A program made the position numbers and the translations under genes. Positions 9,351 to 18,971 of a DNA stretch of 64,000 nt are shown one piece after another. The DNA is from Croceibacterium selenioxidans (GTDB lineage: Bacteria; Pseudomonadota; Alphaproteobacteria; Sphingomonadales; Sphingomonadaceae). The DNA lies in assembly GCF_018599195.1 (NCBI RefSeq), contig NZ_JAHFVK010000001.1:1178001-1242000 (forward strand). The letters run 5' to 3'. Positions within the stretch are counted from its first letter, which is position 1. Each line of letters opens with the position of its first letter. A model generated the notes under the pieces. It saw only the letters and a list, made by a program, of their open reading frames with translations, searched no databases and had not been told where the DNA came from.

Positions 9351-11036
9351 ATGAGCATGCTTAAGGAACCGGGCCGGAAATACAGGCCCTTCCCCCCCAT
9401 CAACCTGCCGGACCGGCAATGGCCGAACCGTACCATCACGCACCCGCCGCGCTGGCTCTCGACAGACTTGCGAGACGGCAACCAGGCGATCGTCGACCCG
9501 ATGGACGCGGTGAAGAAGAACCGCTTCTTCGACCTTCTGGTCCAGGTCGGGGTGAAGGAAATCGAGATCGGCTTCCCCGCTGCCGGACAGACCGAATTTG
9601 ATTTCATCCAGGAACTGGTCCGTTCGGGCCGCGTCCCTGACGACGTGACCGTCCAGGTCCTGACCCAGGCCCGTGAGGACCTGATCAAGCGCTCGTTCGA
9701 AAGCCTCGAGGGCGCACGCACGGCAATCGTCCACGTCTACAATGCCGTGAGCCCCGCCTGGCGCGAGATCGTCTTCCGCATGAGTCGGGACGAGGTGAAG
9801 CAGATCGCTATCAACGCCGCCAAACTGCTGCGCGACGAAGCGGCCAAGCGTCCCAACACCGACTGGCACTTCGAATACTCGCCGGAGACCTTTTCGACTG
9901 CCGAAATCGATTTCAGCCTCGAGGTCTGCGAGGCGGTAATGGACGTGCTGCAGCCGACCAGCGAACGTCCGCTCATCCTCAACCTGCCGGCAACGGTCGA
10001 AGCGGCGACACCCAACATCTACGCCGACCAGATCGAATACTTCTGCCGCAACCTGCCCAATCGCCAAGCGGCGGCGATCAGTCTGCACACCCACAACGAC
10101 CGCGGCACCGGTGTCGCCGCGGCCGAACTCGGCCTGATGGCGGGCGCCGACCGCGTCGAAGGCTGCCTGTTCGGCAATGGCGAGCGCACCGGCAACTGCT
10201 GCCTGGTGACGGTCGGGCTCAACATGTACACGCAGGGCATCGACCCAGGGTTGGACTTCTCGAACATCGACGAGATCATCGAGACTGTCGAATACTGCAA
10301 CCAACTCCCCGTCCACCCGCGCCATCCCTATGGCGGCGAACTGGTCTTCACGGCCTTTTCCGGCAGCCACCAGGACGCGATCAAGAAGGGCTTCGAAGCG
10401 CAGGACCAGCGCAACGACGAACTTTGGCGGGTGCCCTACCTGCCGATCGATCCGGCTGATCTGGGCCGCAATTACGAGGCGGTCATCCGGGTGAATTCGC
10501 AGTCGGGCAAAGGCGGCTTTGCCTGGGTGCTGGAGCAGGGCCAGGGGCTGAAGCTGCCCAAGCGCCTGCAGGTCGATTTCTCGCGCCACGTTCAGCGCAT
10601 GGCCGACGAGTTGGGGCGAGAGCTCAACTCGGACGATATCTGGGCGAGCTTCCAGGACGCCTATTTCCTCACCGATCAAGGCGCGACGTTTGAACTCGTC
10701 GACTACGAAGAATCTCGCGGGCATGACGGAACGCGTCTGTTCAGCGGCACGATCACCGTCGCCGGCAAAAAGCAAAGCGTCAGCGGTCGCGGCAAGGGGC
10801 TGGTCTCATCGGTCCTCGCAACGCTGCAGCAAACCTTTGGGCTCAACATCGAGGTGCTCGACTACACCGAACATGCGCTCGGTAAGGGTACCGATGCGCG
10901 GGCTGCAGCCTATCTCGAGTGCGCGCTTCCCAACGGCAACGTAGTTTGGGGCGTCGGTATCGACCAAGACGTGGCGACGGCAAGCGTTAGGGCCATTCTC
11001 AGCGCGGCCAACGCCGCTGTCGCCGCCGAGGCCTAG
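9351..11036 (+). CDS. leuA: 2-isopropylmalate synthase (long LeuA form)
   Basis: Condenses acetyl-CoA with 2-ketoisovalerate, the first committed step to leucine. With 561 residues it belongs to the longer LeuA class. The catalytic TIM barrel starts at [17 protein letters not shown] and contains the metal-binding HTHND ([11 protein letters not shown]); the C-terminal allosteric domain ends in a region able to bind leucine for feedback control. An alternative ATG lies at 9357. Regulation by the upstream leader peptide and attenuator is likely. Its stop codon overlaps the stop of the convergent MOSC gene by 4 bases. Confidence 0.96.
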   Translation: MSMLKEPGRKYRPFPPINLPDRQWPNRTITHPPRWLSTDLRDGNQAIVDPMDAVKKNRFFDLLVQVGVKEIEIGFPAAGQTEFDFIQELVRSGRVPDDVTVQVLTQAREDLIKRSFESLEGARTAIVHVYNAVSPAWREIVFRMSRDEVKQIAINAAKLLRDEAAKRPNTDWHFEYSPETFSTAEIDFSLEVCEAVMDVLQPTSERPLILNLPATVEAATPNIYADQIEYFCRNLPNRQAAAISLHTHNDRGTGVAAAELGLMAGADRVEGCLFGNGERTGNCCLVTVGLNMYTQGIDPGLDFSNIDEIIETVEYCNQLPVHPRHPYGGELVFTAFSGSHQDAIKKGFEAQDQRNDELWRVPYLPIDPADLGRNYEAVIRVNSQSGKGGFAWVLEQGQGLKLPKRLQVDFSRHVQRMADELGRELNSDDIWASFQDAYFLTDQGATFELVDYEESRGHDGTRLFSGTITVAGKKQSVSGRGKGLVSSVLATLQQTFGLNIEVLDYTEHALGKGTDARAAAYLECALPNGNVVWGVGIDQDVATASVRAILSAANAAVAAEA

Positions 11037-11575
11037 ACCGGAACCAACGGAACGTGATGGTCCGGCAAGTGGTGAATGGCGATCGCGTCGCCGGGACGGA
11101 CTTGGCCGCCCCCCAACACGATCGCCATGACCCCGGCCTTGCGCACCAGCGCACCGTCCGTCGCCCGCCCGAGGACGGCGGCCATGGCGCCGGGCGCGAT
11201 GTTGTCGTCGATCTGGCGGCAAGGATTCCGCAAGCCCGTGAGTTCGATGATCGCCTGCCCGCCCAGGAGCAACTGGGTGCCTGTCGATAGGGACAGCAGA
11301 TCGATGCCGGTCGTGGTGACGTTCTCGCCCAACATGCCCGCGGTCACCTCGAACCCGCTCGCGGTCAGTTCGCTGAACAATTCGGCATGGATGAGATGAA
11401 CCTGGCGCAGATTCGGCGCGCCGGGCGTCGAACGGATTCGCGAGCGATGCTGCACCGTCGTTCCGCAGTGAGCATCTCCGGCAACCCCCAAACCCGGCAA
11501 CAAGGTAATGGACATGCTTGACCGCTTGGCGAAGCGATGCTCGGAATCTCGGGCAACCGCGATTATCCGCGACAT
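11033..11575 (-). CDS. MOSC domain protein
   Basis: A 180-residue single-domain protein of the MOSC (molybdenum cofactor sulfurase C-terminal) family, related to YiiM/YuaD. Family features are [34 protein letters not shown] and the conserved Cys in [14 protein letters not shown] proteins bind molybdopterin or handle sulfur; what it acts on here is not known. The start ATG 11575 has AGGA just upstream, and that site overlaps the stop codon of the preceding AHH gene, so the two are probably one transcript. Confidence 0.85.
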   Translation of the reverse strand: MSRIIAVARDSEHRFAKRSSMSITLLPGLGVAGDAHCGTTVQHRSRIRSTPGAPNLRQVHLIHAELFSELTASGFEVTAGMLGENVTTTGIDLLSLSTGTQLLLGGQAIIELTGLRNPCRQIDDNIAPGAMAAVLGRATDGALVRKAGVMAIVLGGGQVRPGDAIAIHHLPDHHVPLVPV

Positions 11576-11581
11576 CGTTTC

Positions 11582-12103
11582 CTAAGCCTCCGCAACCACC
11601 AGGGCACTTCCCGACCATAATTCTTCAGCCAGAGTATCCAGCGCGGTGAAATCGGGCCAGCTCTGCACCGGATCGAGCCGATTAAGTCGTACCGCCGGCC
11701 GCCTGTCCTGAAGCAATCGCCGCCGGAGCGCTCGCTGAAGTAGGTCGATCCGCATCAACGCCTGGCTTCGTGCCGTCTCCGGAGAACGGGGCCGCAATCG
11801 GGACCAATCCGCCTCGATCTGGCCGACGCGATCCATGACCATCGAATTGTAGCTGCGATGCGGCCCGCGATGGAGCGGCAACCCGAGGCGCAAAGCGGAT
11901 TCATGCGTTGCCGGAAGGAGCAATCCGTTCCGCCGAAAATCATCGAAGGAGGGCCGTATCCGGCCAATGGCATCGAAGAACCTCTCGAAAGTGCGACGTG
12001 ACAGGAGTTGACAGGGGAGCAGATGGTGTCGCTGCATGCCTGATGCATAGCCTGGATGGCCCCGGCGATTGACTGCCCTGAATGGCAGGCGATGGCGAAG
12101 CAT
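11582..12103 (-). CDS. AHH-type (HNH/Endo VII superfamily) nuclease-like protein
   Basis: 173 residues from ATG 12103, with a strong GGAGGG site just upstream. The segment MQRHHLLPCQLLSRR followed about 50 residues later by GLPLHRGPHRSYN resembles the paired-His pattern of the AHH treble-clef nuclease family, which is often found as the tip of polymorphic toxins. This one has no signal peptide and no large delivery domain, so it may be a free-standing nuclease, a domesticated toxin or a DNA-processing enzyme. It lies between the DUF4261-like and MOSC genes, all on the minus strand. The assignment is by motif only. Confidence 0.55.
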   Translation of the reverse strand: MLRHRLPFRAVNRRGHPGYASGMQRHHLLPCQLLSRRTFERFFDAIGRIRPSFDDFRRNGLLLPATHESALRLGLPLHRGPHRSYNSMVMDRVGQIEADWSRLRPRSPETARSQALMRIDLLQRALRRRLLQDRRPAVRLNRLDPVQSWPDFTALDTLAEELWSGSALVVAEA

Positions 12104-12142
12104 CGTTCCCTCCTCTCACTGTTTTTTGCGTTGGTAGATTGG

Positions 12143-12946
12143 TTAGCTTTTCTCCACGTTAACAAGGCGATGATCAGGGGAAGGCGTGAGGCGCAAGACG
12201 TCGCCATCGGGCCCGGTAACCGTTTGCGGCTGTGTTAGACGACCATGCTCCACCAGCCAGTGGGCCAAACGCAGTGCGGCTTTGGGCTGACGAGTGGCCT
12301 GCCCCACCTCCGCCTCTCTCAGGCTCAGTTCCTGGCCGGTGAACAGGGCCAAGCCATCGCTCAAAAAACCGCCGTCCGGTGCGGAAACGAGTCCCGCCAG
12401 GCTGAACATCGGAAAAGGGCCCCCATCGGTCCAGCTCTGCACAGAACTCCGAAATTGCTCTGGGGCAGACCAACAGCCCGCCGGGTGCCAGGCGACCGCC
12501 CGCACACCGGGAAGCCCCGCCAAGCGTCCCGTAAGCCAAGCGAGCGAGCGCACGATCGGGAGCATCGCTTCGCCCCCGGCAAGATGAGGTCCCGGCAGCA
12601 AAGTTATCGCTTCGAGTTCCTCGGTCGCCATCTGAGGGGGCAAACCATAACAATGGCGTTTGGCAGGGGTTGTTGAAGGAGCACCCGGTTTCAGGCCCGT
12701 GAGATCGAAAGTCAGACCGTTGGCGAGCAACTCCAGCCAGTCGGCTGGAGGAGTCCCCGGCGCTTCAACCGAAAGGAGTTCGGTGACTCCTCCACTCTCC
12801 GTCGGATTAAAGCTTATCGAGAACTCTCTGCAACCACGAGACAGCTCCGCGACTGCGGCTGCGTCTGGTCGCTCTCCTGGAGTAAACAGCAGCGAAGCCG
12901 CGCTTACCGGGCTTGGGACGTCGGCTTTTTGCAGGGTCGTAATCAA
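12143..12946 (-). CDS. DUF4261-like uncharacterised protein
   Basis: 267 residues from a TTG at 12946; the start is uncertain because no strong ribosome binding site is seen. There is no signal peptide or membrane segment. The C-terminal 150 residues (AVAWHPAGCWSAPEQFR, then DGLALFTGQELSLRE, then LAHWLVEHGRL) are reminiscent of DUF4261, which often occurs with polymorphic-toxin neighbourhoods, but I could not verify this. It lies 39 bases upstream of the AHH-type gene, and the two probably form one transcript. Function unknown. Confidence 0.6.
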   Translation of the reverse strand: MITTLQKADVPSPVSAASLLFTPGERPDAAAVAELSRGCREFSISFNPTESGGVTELLSVEAPGTPPADWLELLANGLTFDLTGLKPGAPSTTPAKRHCYGLPPQMATEELEAITLLPGPHLAGGEAMLPIVRSLAWLTGRLAGLPGVRAVAWHPAGCWSAPEQFRSSVQSWTDGGPFPMFSLAGLVSAPDGGFLSDGLALFTGQELSLREAEVGQATRQPKAALRLAHWLVEHGRLTQPQTVTGPDGDVLRLTPSPDHRLVNVEKS

Positions 12947-13133
12947 AGTGTCTCATCTCAATATCTTCAACGCCACTGTGGCGGGAAACCTCGCGAAGAT
13001 CGAGTCTGCCGCGAGGAGATGTCTCGGGATCGGATCATTTGCCCGACGACGTCGCGGATCCATGCGCGAAGCGCCTGTCGATTGCCTCGGTGCGGCGCTT
13101 TATAGCGGCGGGTCCGTGGTCTAGGCATCTCTT

Positions 13134-14915
13134 ATGGCAACCCGTCCCGCAGTCTTCGGCGTCGAACGCTCCCTCACTGGCAAAGCCTGGCGCTGGCGCG
13201 GCGGCAACATGGAGCTCGGCGGGGGCGCGGCCGGGTTGGAAGACGACATCGTCACTCAGCTACTGCTGGCCCGCGGGGTCCCGCGCGATGACCTTGCGCG
13301 GCACAGGAGCCCGAATCTCCGCAGTTTCCTCCCCGATCCATCGATTTTCAACGACATGGATATCGCCGCGGACAGGATTGCCGAGGCGGTGCTCGCGAAA
13401 GAATCGGTTACGGTTTACGGCGACTACGATGTCGACGGCGCCACCAGCGCCGCTTTGCTGATCCGACTGTTCCGCATGCTCGGCCACCAAGCGCGGCACT
13501 ATATCCCCGATCGCCTGCTCGAAGGCTACGGTCCGAGCGGTGAGGCGTTGGTGCGGCTCGGCGCGGAGGGATCGAGCCTGGTGGTTACCGTCGACTGCGG
13601 CGCGATGGCCTTCGACGCTCTTGCCGCGGCCCATGCGGCCGGGATCGACGTCATCGTGGTCGATCACCACAAATGCGCCGCGGAACTCCCGAGAGCGCTA
13701 GCCCTGGTCAATCCCAACCGCCTGGACGAAAACGACACGGCAGCGGCGCATGGCCACCTGGCGGCGGTGGGTGTTGCATTCGTCCTGGCAGTAGCCGTCG
13801 TGCGGACTTTGCGCCGACAGGGTTTCTTCGCGCGTCGGGGGGAACCTGACCTCATGTCGCTGCTCGATCTCGTCGCCCTGGGTACCGTGGCCGACGTGGC
13901 GGCGATCCACGGTCTCAACCGTGCCTTCGTCGCGCAGGGCCTCAAGGTCATGGCCCGGCGTGCCAATGTCGGGCTGTCCGCCCTGATCGACGCAAGCCGG
14001 CTCAATCGGGCCCCGAGTTGCAGCGACTGCGGTTTCGCCCTCGGGCCGCGAATCAACGCTGGCGGCCGCGTAGGAGAAGCCACGCTCGGCGTTCGGTTGC
14101 TGACCACGGAAGACCCCGATGAGGCCCGCGAAATCTCCAACCAGCTTTCGCAACTGAACGACGAGCGGCGAGGCATCGAGTTCGCGGTGCAGGAGGCGGC
14201 GGAAGCGGCCATCGATGCGCAGCATAACCGTGCGGTGCTGACCCTCTCGGGTCAAGGCTGGCATCCGGGAGTCATTGGCATCGTTGCCGGCCGAATCAAG
14301 GAAAAGACCGGCAAGCCCGCTGTGGTCATCGCACTCGATCCCGACACCGGCCAGGGCAAGGGCTCGGGCCGTTCGATTTCCGGTGTCGACCTTGGTGCGG
14401 CAATTATCGGGGCGCGCGACAGCGGTCTGCTGGTCGCCGGCGGCGGCCACGCCATGGCGGCGGGTCTGACGGTAGAGGCGGATAAGGTCGAGGCTCTGGG
14501 CGAATGGCTCGACGAGCGACTCTCGGCCGCGGTTGCAGCTGCGTCGCTCGACCGTTCCACTCTGCTCGACATTTCGGTAACGCCGCGCGGGCTCACGCCT
14601 GAGCTGGTCGAAACGCTGGATAGCGCAGGGCCTTTCGGAGTGGGGTGGCCCGGCCCGCGTGTCGCAGTCGGGCCGGTGCACCTCATCAAGGCAGACGTTG
14701 TGGGCGACGATCATCTGCGCCTCGTCGCTGGCGGCCAGGATGGCGGCTCCTTCAAGGCGATCGCCTTCCGCATGGCGAGCAGCGAACTCGGTCAAGCGCT
14801 GCTCCACGGCGCCAAGGGCCGTCGCCTGTGGTTGGCAGGGCGCGCCAAGATCGACGATTGGGGCAGCCGCCGCCAGGCGGAACTGCATCTCGAGGACGCC
14901 GCCTGGGCGGATTAA
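13134..14915 (+). CDS. recJ: Single-stranded-DNA 5'-3' exonuclease RecJ
   Basis: Degrades 5' single strands in recombination repair (RecF pathway) and mismatch repair. The 593-residue product has the DHH phosphoesterase motifs in order: VYGDYDVDGATSAALL (motif I), VTVDCGA (motif II), VVDHHK (motif III) and VALGTVADV (motif IV). The DHHA1 domain follows with GRINAGGRVGEA-like (RINAGGRVGEA) and GGGHAMAAGL sequence. ATG 13134 is used; an internal ATG at 13209 is possible. It is followed by the tRNA-Glu pair. Confidence 0.94.
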   Translation: MATRPAVFGVERSLTGKAWRWRGGNMELGGGAAGLEDDIVTQLLLARGVPRDDLARHRSPNLRSFLPDPSIFNDMDIAADRIAEAVLAKESVTVYGDYDVDGATSAALLIRLFRMLGHQARHYIPDRLLEGYGPSGEALVRLGAEGSSLVVTVDCGAMAFDALAAAHAAGIDVIVVDHHKCAAELPRALALVNPNRLDENDTAAAHGHLAAVGVAFVLAVAVVRTLRRQGFFARRGEPDLMSLLDLVALGTVADVAAIHGLNRAFVAQGLKVMARRANVGLSALIDASRLNRAPSCSDCGFALGPRINAGGRVGEATLGVRLLTTEDPDEAREISNQLSQLNDERRGIEFAVQEAAEAAIDAQHNRAVLTLSGQGWHPGVIGIVAGRIKEKTGKPAVVIALDPDTGQGKGSGRSISGVDLGAAIIGARDSGLLVAGGGHAMAAGLTVEADKVEALGEWLDERLSAAVAAASLDRSTLLDISVTPRGLTPELVETLDSAGPFGVGWPGPRVAVGPVHLIKADVVGDDHLRLVAGGQDGGSFKAIAFRMASSELGQALLHGAKGRRLWLAGRAKIDDWGSRRQAELHLEDAAWAD

Positions 14916-14996
14916 TCGCAAGAGTTGTTTTTTGCTTCGGAGCGGGCTTGACCGCGCCCGCAGCCCCAACTAAGTGCGCGCCTCGCCTTCGGGCGT

Positions 14997-15071
14997 GGCC
15001 CCTTCGTCTAGCGGTTAGGACGCGGCCCTTTCACGGCTGAAACACGGGTTCGATTCCCGTAGGGGTCACCA
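14997..15071 (+). tRNA. tRNA-Glu (anticodon TTC)
   Basis: 75 bases including an encoded CCA. The acceptor stem GGCCCCT pairs with AGGGGTC; the anticodon loop CTTTCAC has TTC at 15030-15032; the T-arm is CGGGTTCGATTCCCG. All arms fold by eye into a normal cloverleaf. It reads GAA and GAG codons. Confidence 0.95.
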
Positions 15072-15096
15072 CCGAAGGTGCGATGCCGACAGGCAT

Positions 15097-15171
15097 GGCC
15101 CCTTCGTCTAGCGGTCAGGACGCGGCCCTCTCACGGCTGAAACACGGGTTCGATTCCCGTAGGGGTCACCA
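15097..15171 (+). tRNA. tRNA-Glu (anticodon CTC)
   Basis: 75 bases including CCA, exactly 100 bases after the first tRNA-Glu. It differs from it at two visible bases: T to C in the D-loop and T to C at the first anticodon position (15130), giving CTC. This isoacceptor reads GAG only, which suits a GC-rich genome. The near identity shows a tandem duplication followed by an anticodon change. Confidence 0.95.
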
Positions 15172-15274
15172 CCGTAATCCACCAGCGACCCTAGATTTCG
15201 ACCCTGCGTCGGCGAGGAAAATCGTCTCCGTCACGGCACTTCCATCGCGGCGGGACAGGCTCTATGGCGACGCC

Positions 15275-15874
15275 ATGATCCTGGTCATCGACAACTACGA
15301 CAGCTTCACGTTCAACCTGGTCCACTACCTGATGGAGTTGGGCGCCGAGGTTGAAGTCGTCCGCAACGACGCGCTTAGCACGGGCCAGGCGTTGTCGAGC
15401 GGAGCCAAGGGCTTCCTGATCTCGCCCGGCCCCTGCACCCCCAACGAAGCGGGCATCAGCCTCGAACTCGTGGCTGCCTGCGCCGATGCGGGTCGGCCCT
15501 TGTTGGGCGTGTGCCTCGGCCACCAGGCGATCGGCCAACACTTCGGCGGACGCGTGACTCGCGGTGGCCTCATGCATGGAAAGACCTCGCCCGTTACTCA
15601 CGACGGGACGGGCCTCTTCGCCGGTCTGCCCTCGCCCTTCATCGCCACACGCTACCACTCGCTGATCGTGGAAGACATTCCTGAGACCCTGGTGGTCAAT
15701 GCTCATAGCGAAACCCCGGGGCTCGACGGTTCGGCCGTCATGGGCTTCCGCCATCGCGACCTGCCGATCCACGGCGTGCAGTTCCATCCGGAGAGCATCG
15801 CCACCGAACACGGCCACGCGCTACTGGCCAATTTCCTCGAGATTTGCGGCATCAGGGCGAAAGTCCCGGCGTGA
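15275..15874 (+). CDS. trpG: Anthranilate synthase glutamine amidotransferase subunit
   Basis: Supplies ammonia from glutamine to TrpE in the first step of tryptophan synthesis; the same subunit can serve p-aminobenzoate synthase. ATG 15275 gives 199 residues beginning [19 protein letters not shown]. The class I amidotransferase triad is visible: Cys in [10 protein letters not shown] and His and Glu in GVQFHPESI. The oxyanion-site [11 protein letters not shown] is also present. No trpE is adjacent in the window. The stop overlaps the trpD GTG start (GTGA), so the genes are translationally coupled. Confidence 0.95.
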   Translation: MILVIDNYDSFTFNLVHYLMELGAEVEVVRNDALSTGQALSSGAKGFLISPGPCTPNEAGISLELVAACADAGRPLLGVCLGHQAIGQHFGGRVTRGGLMHGKTSPVTHDGTGLFAGLPSPFIATRYHSLIVEDIPETLVVNAHSETPGLDGSAVMGFRHRDLPIHGVQFHPESIATEHGHALLANFLEICGIRAKVPA

Positions 15875-16863
15875 ACGCCTTGCCCCCTGTCGATAGCCCG
15901 CTCGATGAGAGCGAGGCCGAAGCGGCGTTCGGCGCCATGCTCGACGGCAAGCTGTCGGACGAGGACATCGCACAGTTCCTGATCGCGCTCTCCGACCGTG
16001 GTGAGACAGCGGCAGAGATCGCCGGCGCCGCGCGCGCCATGCGGGCGCGTCTCGTACCGGTTGTGGCCCCGGCGAACGCGATCGACGTCTGCGGCACGGG
16101 CGGCGATGGTCACCACACGCTCAATGTCTCCACCGCTGTCTCGCTGGTCGTCGCGGCTTGCGGCGTGCCGGTGGCGAAGCATGGCAACCGCGCGGCCAGC
16201 TCGAAAGCTGGCGCGGCAGACACGCTCGAAGCGCTCGGGCTGAACCTAGACCGGGCGATGGAAACGGCCGAGGAAACACTGGCAGACCTCGGAATCTGCT
16301 TCCTCTTTGCCGGCAAGCACCATCCTTCGATGGGCCGGATCATGCCGATCCGCCGGAAGCTCGGTCGTCGTACGATCTTCAACCTCATGGGTCCGCTGGC
16401 CAACCCGGCCAACGTCGGCCGCCAACTGGTCGGCATCGCCCGGCCCGCTTACGTGCCAATCTATGCAGAGGCGTTGGCCCGGCTTGGCACCGAGCACTCG
16501 ATGGTCATCTCCGGCGACGAGGGCCTCGACGAGCTCAGCCTCGCCGGCGGCAACGAAGTGGCTGAGGTGCGAGGGGGCGAAGTGCGGATGAAGCGGGTAG
16601 AACCCTTGGAAGCTGGCCTGGCGCTGGCACCTATCGATGCCATTCGTGGCGGTGATCCCGCTCATAACGCTGCAGAGCTCGGCAAGCTTCTCTCGGGCGA
16701 GCCCGGCCCCTATCGCGACGCGGTCTTGTTCAACGCGGCCGGGGCGTTAATCGTCGCTGGCGAGGTGAATACCTGGACCGAAGGTGTCGAAGAAGCGGCC
16801 GAGGCGATCGACAAAGGCCTGGCCAAAACTCTGCTCGATTGCTGGGTGGCCCACACGAAATGA
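15871..16863 (+). CDS. trpD: Anthranilate phosphoribosyltransferase
   Basis: Joins anthranilate to PRPP, the second step of tryptophan synthesis. GTG 15871 is chosen because it overlaps the trpG stop as GTGA; the product is 330 residues, usual for TrpD. Motifs: [16 protein letters not shown] (PRPP binding) and [21 protein letters not shown] (anthranilate and metal site). The stop overlaps the ATG of trpC as ATGA. Confidence 0.96.
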   Translation: MNALPPVDSPLDESEAEAAFGAMLDGKLSDEDIAQFLIALSDRGETAAEIAGAARAMRARLVPVVAPANAIDVCGTGGDGHHTLNVSTAVSLVVAACGVPVAKHGNRAASSKAGAADTLEALGLNLDRAMETAEETLADLGICFLFAGKHHPSMGRIMPIRRKLGRRTIFNLMGPLANPANVGRQLVGIARPAYVPIYAEALARLGTEHSMVISGDEGLDELSLAGGNEVAEVRGGEVRMKRVEPLEAGLALAPIDAIRGGDPAHNAAELGKLLSGEPGPYRDAVLFNAAGALIVAGEVNTWTEGVEEAAEAIDKGLAKTLLDCWVAHTK

Positions 16864-17648
16864 CCGACAAGCTAACCGAGATCTGTGCCACCAAGCGCGA
16901 CGAAGTGGCCGTGCGCAAGACGCTGGCGACTTTGGACGACCTGGACCGCGCCGCCGCCTCCGCATCGGCTCCGCGCGGGTTTTACGCCGCGCTAGCTTCC
17001 AAGGCAGCAGCGGGTTTCGGCTTGATCGCAGAGATCAAGAAAGCTTCGCCGTCGAAGGGTCTGATTCGCGCCGATTTTCGCCCCGCCGAACATGCGGTCG
17101 CTTACGAACAAGGCGGGGCCGCGTGCCTGTCGGTGCTGACTGATGCGCCCTATTTTCAGGGCCACGAAGACTACCTGATGGACGCTCGCGCGGCCTGTAC
17201 CCTGCCCGTGCTGCGCAAGGACTTCATGGTCGATCCCTGGCAAGTCGCCGAAGCTCGTGCGATCGGCGCCGACGCGATCCTCATCATCGTTGCAGCCTTG
17301 GAAGATGCCGTAATGGCGGAGATCGAAGCCGCGGCTCGGGAGCGTGGCATGGACGTACTGGTCGAAGTCCATGACGAGGTCGAAATGGAGCGGGCCGCAA
17401 GCCTGCGGTCGCGGCTTATCGGCGTCAATAATCGCGACCTGCGGACTTTCCGGACTGACCTGGGCACTACCGAGCGTCTGGCAACGCTCGCTCCTGAGGG
17501 TACGCTCCTCGTCGCCGAGAGTGGCATCAACCACCACTCCGACCTGGAACGGCTCGCGCATAGCAGCGTCCGGTGCTTCCTCGTGGGCGAAAGCCTCATG
17601 CGCCAGCCCGACGTGACCGCGGCCACCCGAGAGCTGCTGGGGACCTGA
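16860..17648 (+). CDS. trpC: Indole-3-glycerol-phosphate synthase
   Basis: Closes the indole ring from CdRP, the fourth step of tryptophan synthesis. The 262-residue protein is a single TIM barrel without a TrpF fusion. The signature [14 protein letters not shown] carries a catalytic Lys; [19 protein letters not shown] and VAESGI are the other active-site loops. ATG 16860 overlaps the trpD stop (ATGA). The trpGDC order without trpE, trpF, trpA or trpB is the split arrangement seen in many alphaproteobacteria. Confidence 0.96.
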   Translation: MTDKLTEICATKRDEVAVRKTLATLDDLDRAAASASAPRGFYAALASKAAAGFGLIAEIKKASPSKGLIRADFRPAEHAVAYEQGGAACLSVLTDAPYFQGHEDYLMDARAACTLPVLRKDFMVDPWQVAEARAIGADAILIIVAALEDAVMAEIEAAARERGMDVLVEVHDEVEMERAASLRSRLIGVNNRDLRTFRTDLGTTERLATLAPEGTLLVAESGINHHSDLERLAHSSVRCFLVGESLMRQPDVTAATRELLGT

Positions 17649-17649
17649 C

Positions 17650-18156
17650 TTGGCCGCCGAGGTCGTCGTCAACGACCTGATGCAACGCGGGTATCGCTAC
17701 GTCCGCACGCGCCCGATGGGCGAAGACTTCGATTCCGATTTCCAGCCAGATCTGACCCCTGCCGAGATGCTCGAACTTGGGGTGTTCTGCGGCAAATACA
17801 TGACCGATTGCCGGGCTGAGTTCCCAGCAGCCTGGTTCACCAAGGCCAAGCTCGCGGATGCCCTGCCCGATTGCTCACTGAACTACTTCGGCGTCAGAGC
17901 GGGTAGCTCACTCAGAGTCTGGCGCGAAAAGGGTTGGCTCCACGCCGACGATCCGCGCGGATGGTTCCAGTGGTATTGCCGCTATTACTCCGGACGCAGA
18001 CTTGACGGCGAGGACGAGCGGCAAATCGCCCGTTGGCGCGCCTTCCGTCGGCACGTGCGGCAAGTCGAAACACACTGCGAGCCCGGAGATCCGTTCTGCC
18101 GCCCTCGCCAACGCCAGGCCCTCTTGCAGTGGGCTTATGACAGCCGGCGGATATAG
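17650..18156 (+). CDS. Conserved uncharacterised protein following trpC
   Basis: 168 residues with no signal peptide or membrane segment. The start is either TTG 17650, one base after the trpC stop, or ATG 17680. The sequence is rich in Trp, Tyr and Cys, with blocks such as GVFCGKYMTDCRAEFPAAWF, DDPRGWFQWYCRYYSGRR and CEPGDPFCRPRQRQALLQW. From memory, similar proteins occur in other alphaproteobacteria and even in plants, all uncharacterised. Its position suggests co-transcription with trpGDC, but a role in tryptophan synthesis is not shown. Confidence 0.85.
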   Translation: MAAEVVVNDLMQRGYRYVRTRPMGEDFDSDFQPDLTPAEMLELGVFCGKYMTDCRAEFPAAWFTKAKLADALPDCSLNYFGVRAGSSLRVWREKGWLHADDPRGWFQWYCRYYSGRRLDGEDERQIARWRAFRRHVRQVETHCEPGDPFCRPRQRQALLQWAYDSRRI

Positions 18157-18221
18157 GCATTCACACGATTGGCGTTTGTCCACCGAGTGGCGTAAACATC
18201 CTCACGGGTTATCGGGGGAGA

Positions 18222-18440
18222 ATGGTAATGGGCGGCATCTTTCATCTGGTCATGAAGACCGTCAGCACGCTGTTGGGCGTCCTGATGATTTGCATGGGTG
18301 GCATCTGGGTCCTGCAAGGCCTCAACATCGCCTTCCTCGACAGCTTCATGGCGAACGATCCGCAATGGGCCGTTTATGGCGCGATCCTCGCGCTGTTCGG
18401 TGTCGGGCAGGTGTACTGGAGTGCTACTCGCCCTCGTTGA
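18222..18440 (+). CDS. Small two-helix membrane protein
   Basis: 72 residues from ATG 18222, preceded by GGGGGAG. Two hydrophobic segments are visible, about residues 11-32 (VMKTVSTLLGVLMICMGGIW) and 50-66 (AVYGAILALFGVGQVYW). A second ATG two codons later is an equally possible start. It is not recognised as a known family. It lies between the trpC-linked gene and moaC, and may be cotranscribed with either. Confidence 0.7.
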   Translation: MVMGGIFHLVMKTVSTLLGVLMICMGGIWVLQGLNIAFLDSFMANDPQWAVYGAILALFGVGQVYWSATRPR

Positions 18441-18488
18441 CGAGCGGGTCTGTCCTACTCGTCCCAGTTCTGTCATGGGCGGGACCGG

Positions 18489-18971
18489 ATGAACAAGCTC
18501 ACCCATCTGGATTCGCAAGGCCAAGCCCGCATGGTCGACGTTGGCGGCAAGCCGCAGACCGCCCGCAGCGCAATTGCGGCCGGACGCATTCTTATGTCGG
18601 CAGAGGCTCTCACGGCGATCCGGGAGGGCAGCGGGCCCAAGGGCGACGTGCTGGCCGCGGCGCGCATCGCCGGAATCATGGCCGCCAAGAAGACCGGCGA
18701 GCTCATCCCGCTGTGCCACCCACTGGCGCTCGACGCGGTCACGGTCGACTTCACGTTCGAAGGTGACGGCATTCGTGTTACCGCGCAGGCCTCGCTGACC
18801 GGCAAGACCGGCGTCGAGATGGAAGCCATGACGGCCGCCGCAATCGCCTTGCTCACGATCTACGACATGGCCAAGGCAATCGACAAAGGCATGGTTATCG
18901 GGGAAGTTCGCCTCCTCGAAAAGACCGGCGGCAAGAGCGGCGCGTGGAGGGCCGAAGGCGCGGGCGAATGA
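18489..18971 (+). CDS. moaC: Cyclic pyranopterin monophosphate synthase MoaC
   Basis: Converts the 3',8-cyclo-GTP product of MoaA into cyclic pyranopterin monophosphate, the first stable molybdenum-cofactor intermediate. The 160-residue length is normal. Motifs: [16 protein letters not shown] and the helix [22 protein letters not shown] with the conserved Asp and Lys. The stop overlaps the moeA ATG (ATGA), so the two are coupled. No moaA is in the window. Confidence 0.96.
   Translation: MNKLTHLDSQGQARMVDVGGKPQTARSAIAAGRILMSAEALTAIREGSGPKGDVLAAARIAGIMAAKKTGELIPLCHPLALDAVTVDFTFEGDGIRVTAQASLTGKTGVEMEAMTAAAIALLTIYDMAKAIDKGMVIGEVRLLEKTGGKSGAWRAEGAGE

Noticed and set aside
9219-10775. 518-codon open frame opposite leuA
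   Set aside because: Antisense shadow of leuA; it would also run across the attenuator.
13698-14969. 423-codon minus-strand frame opposite recJ
   Set aside because: Shadow of recJ; no recognisable domain.
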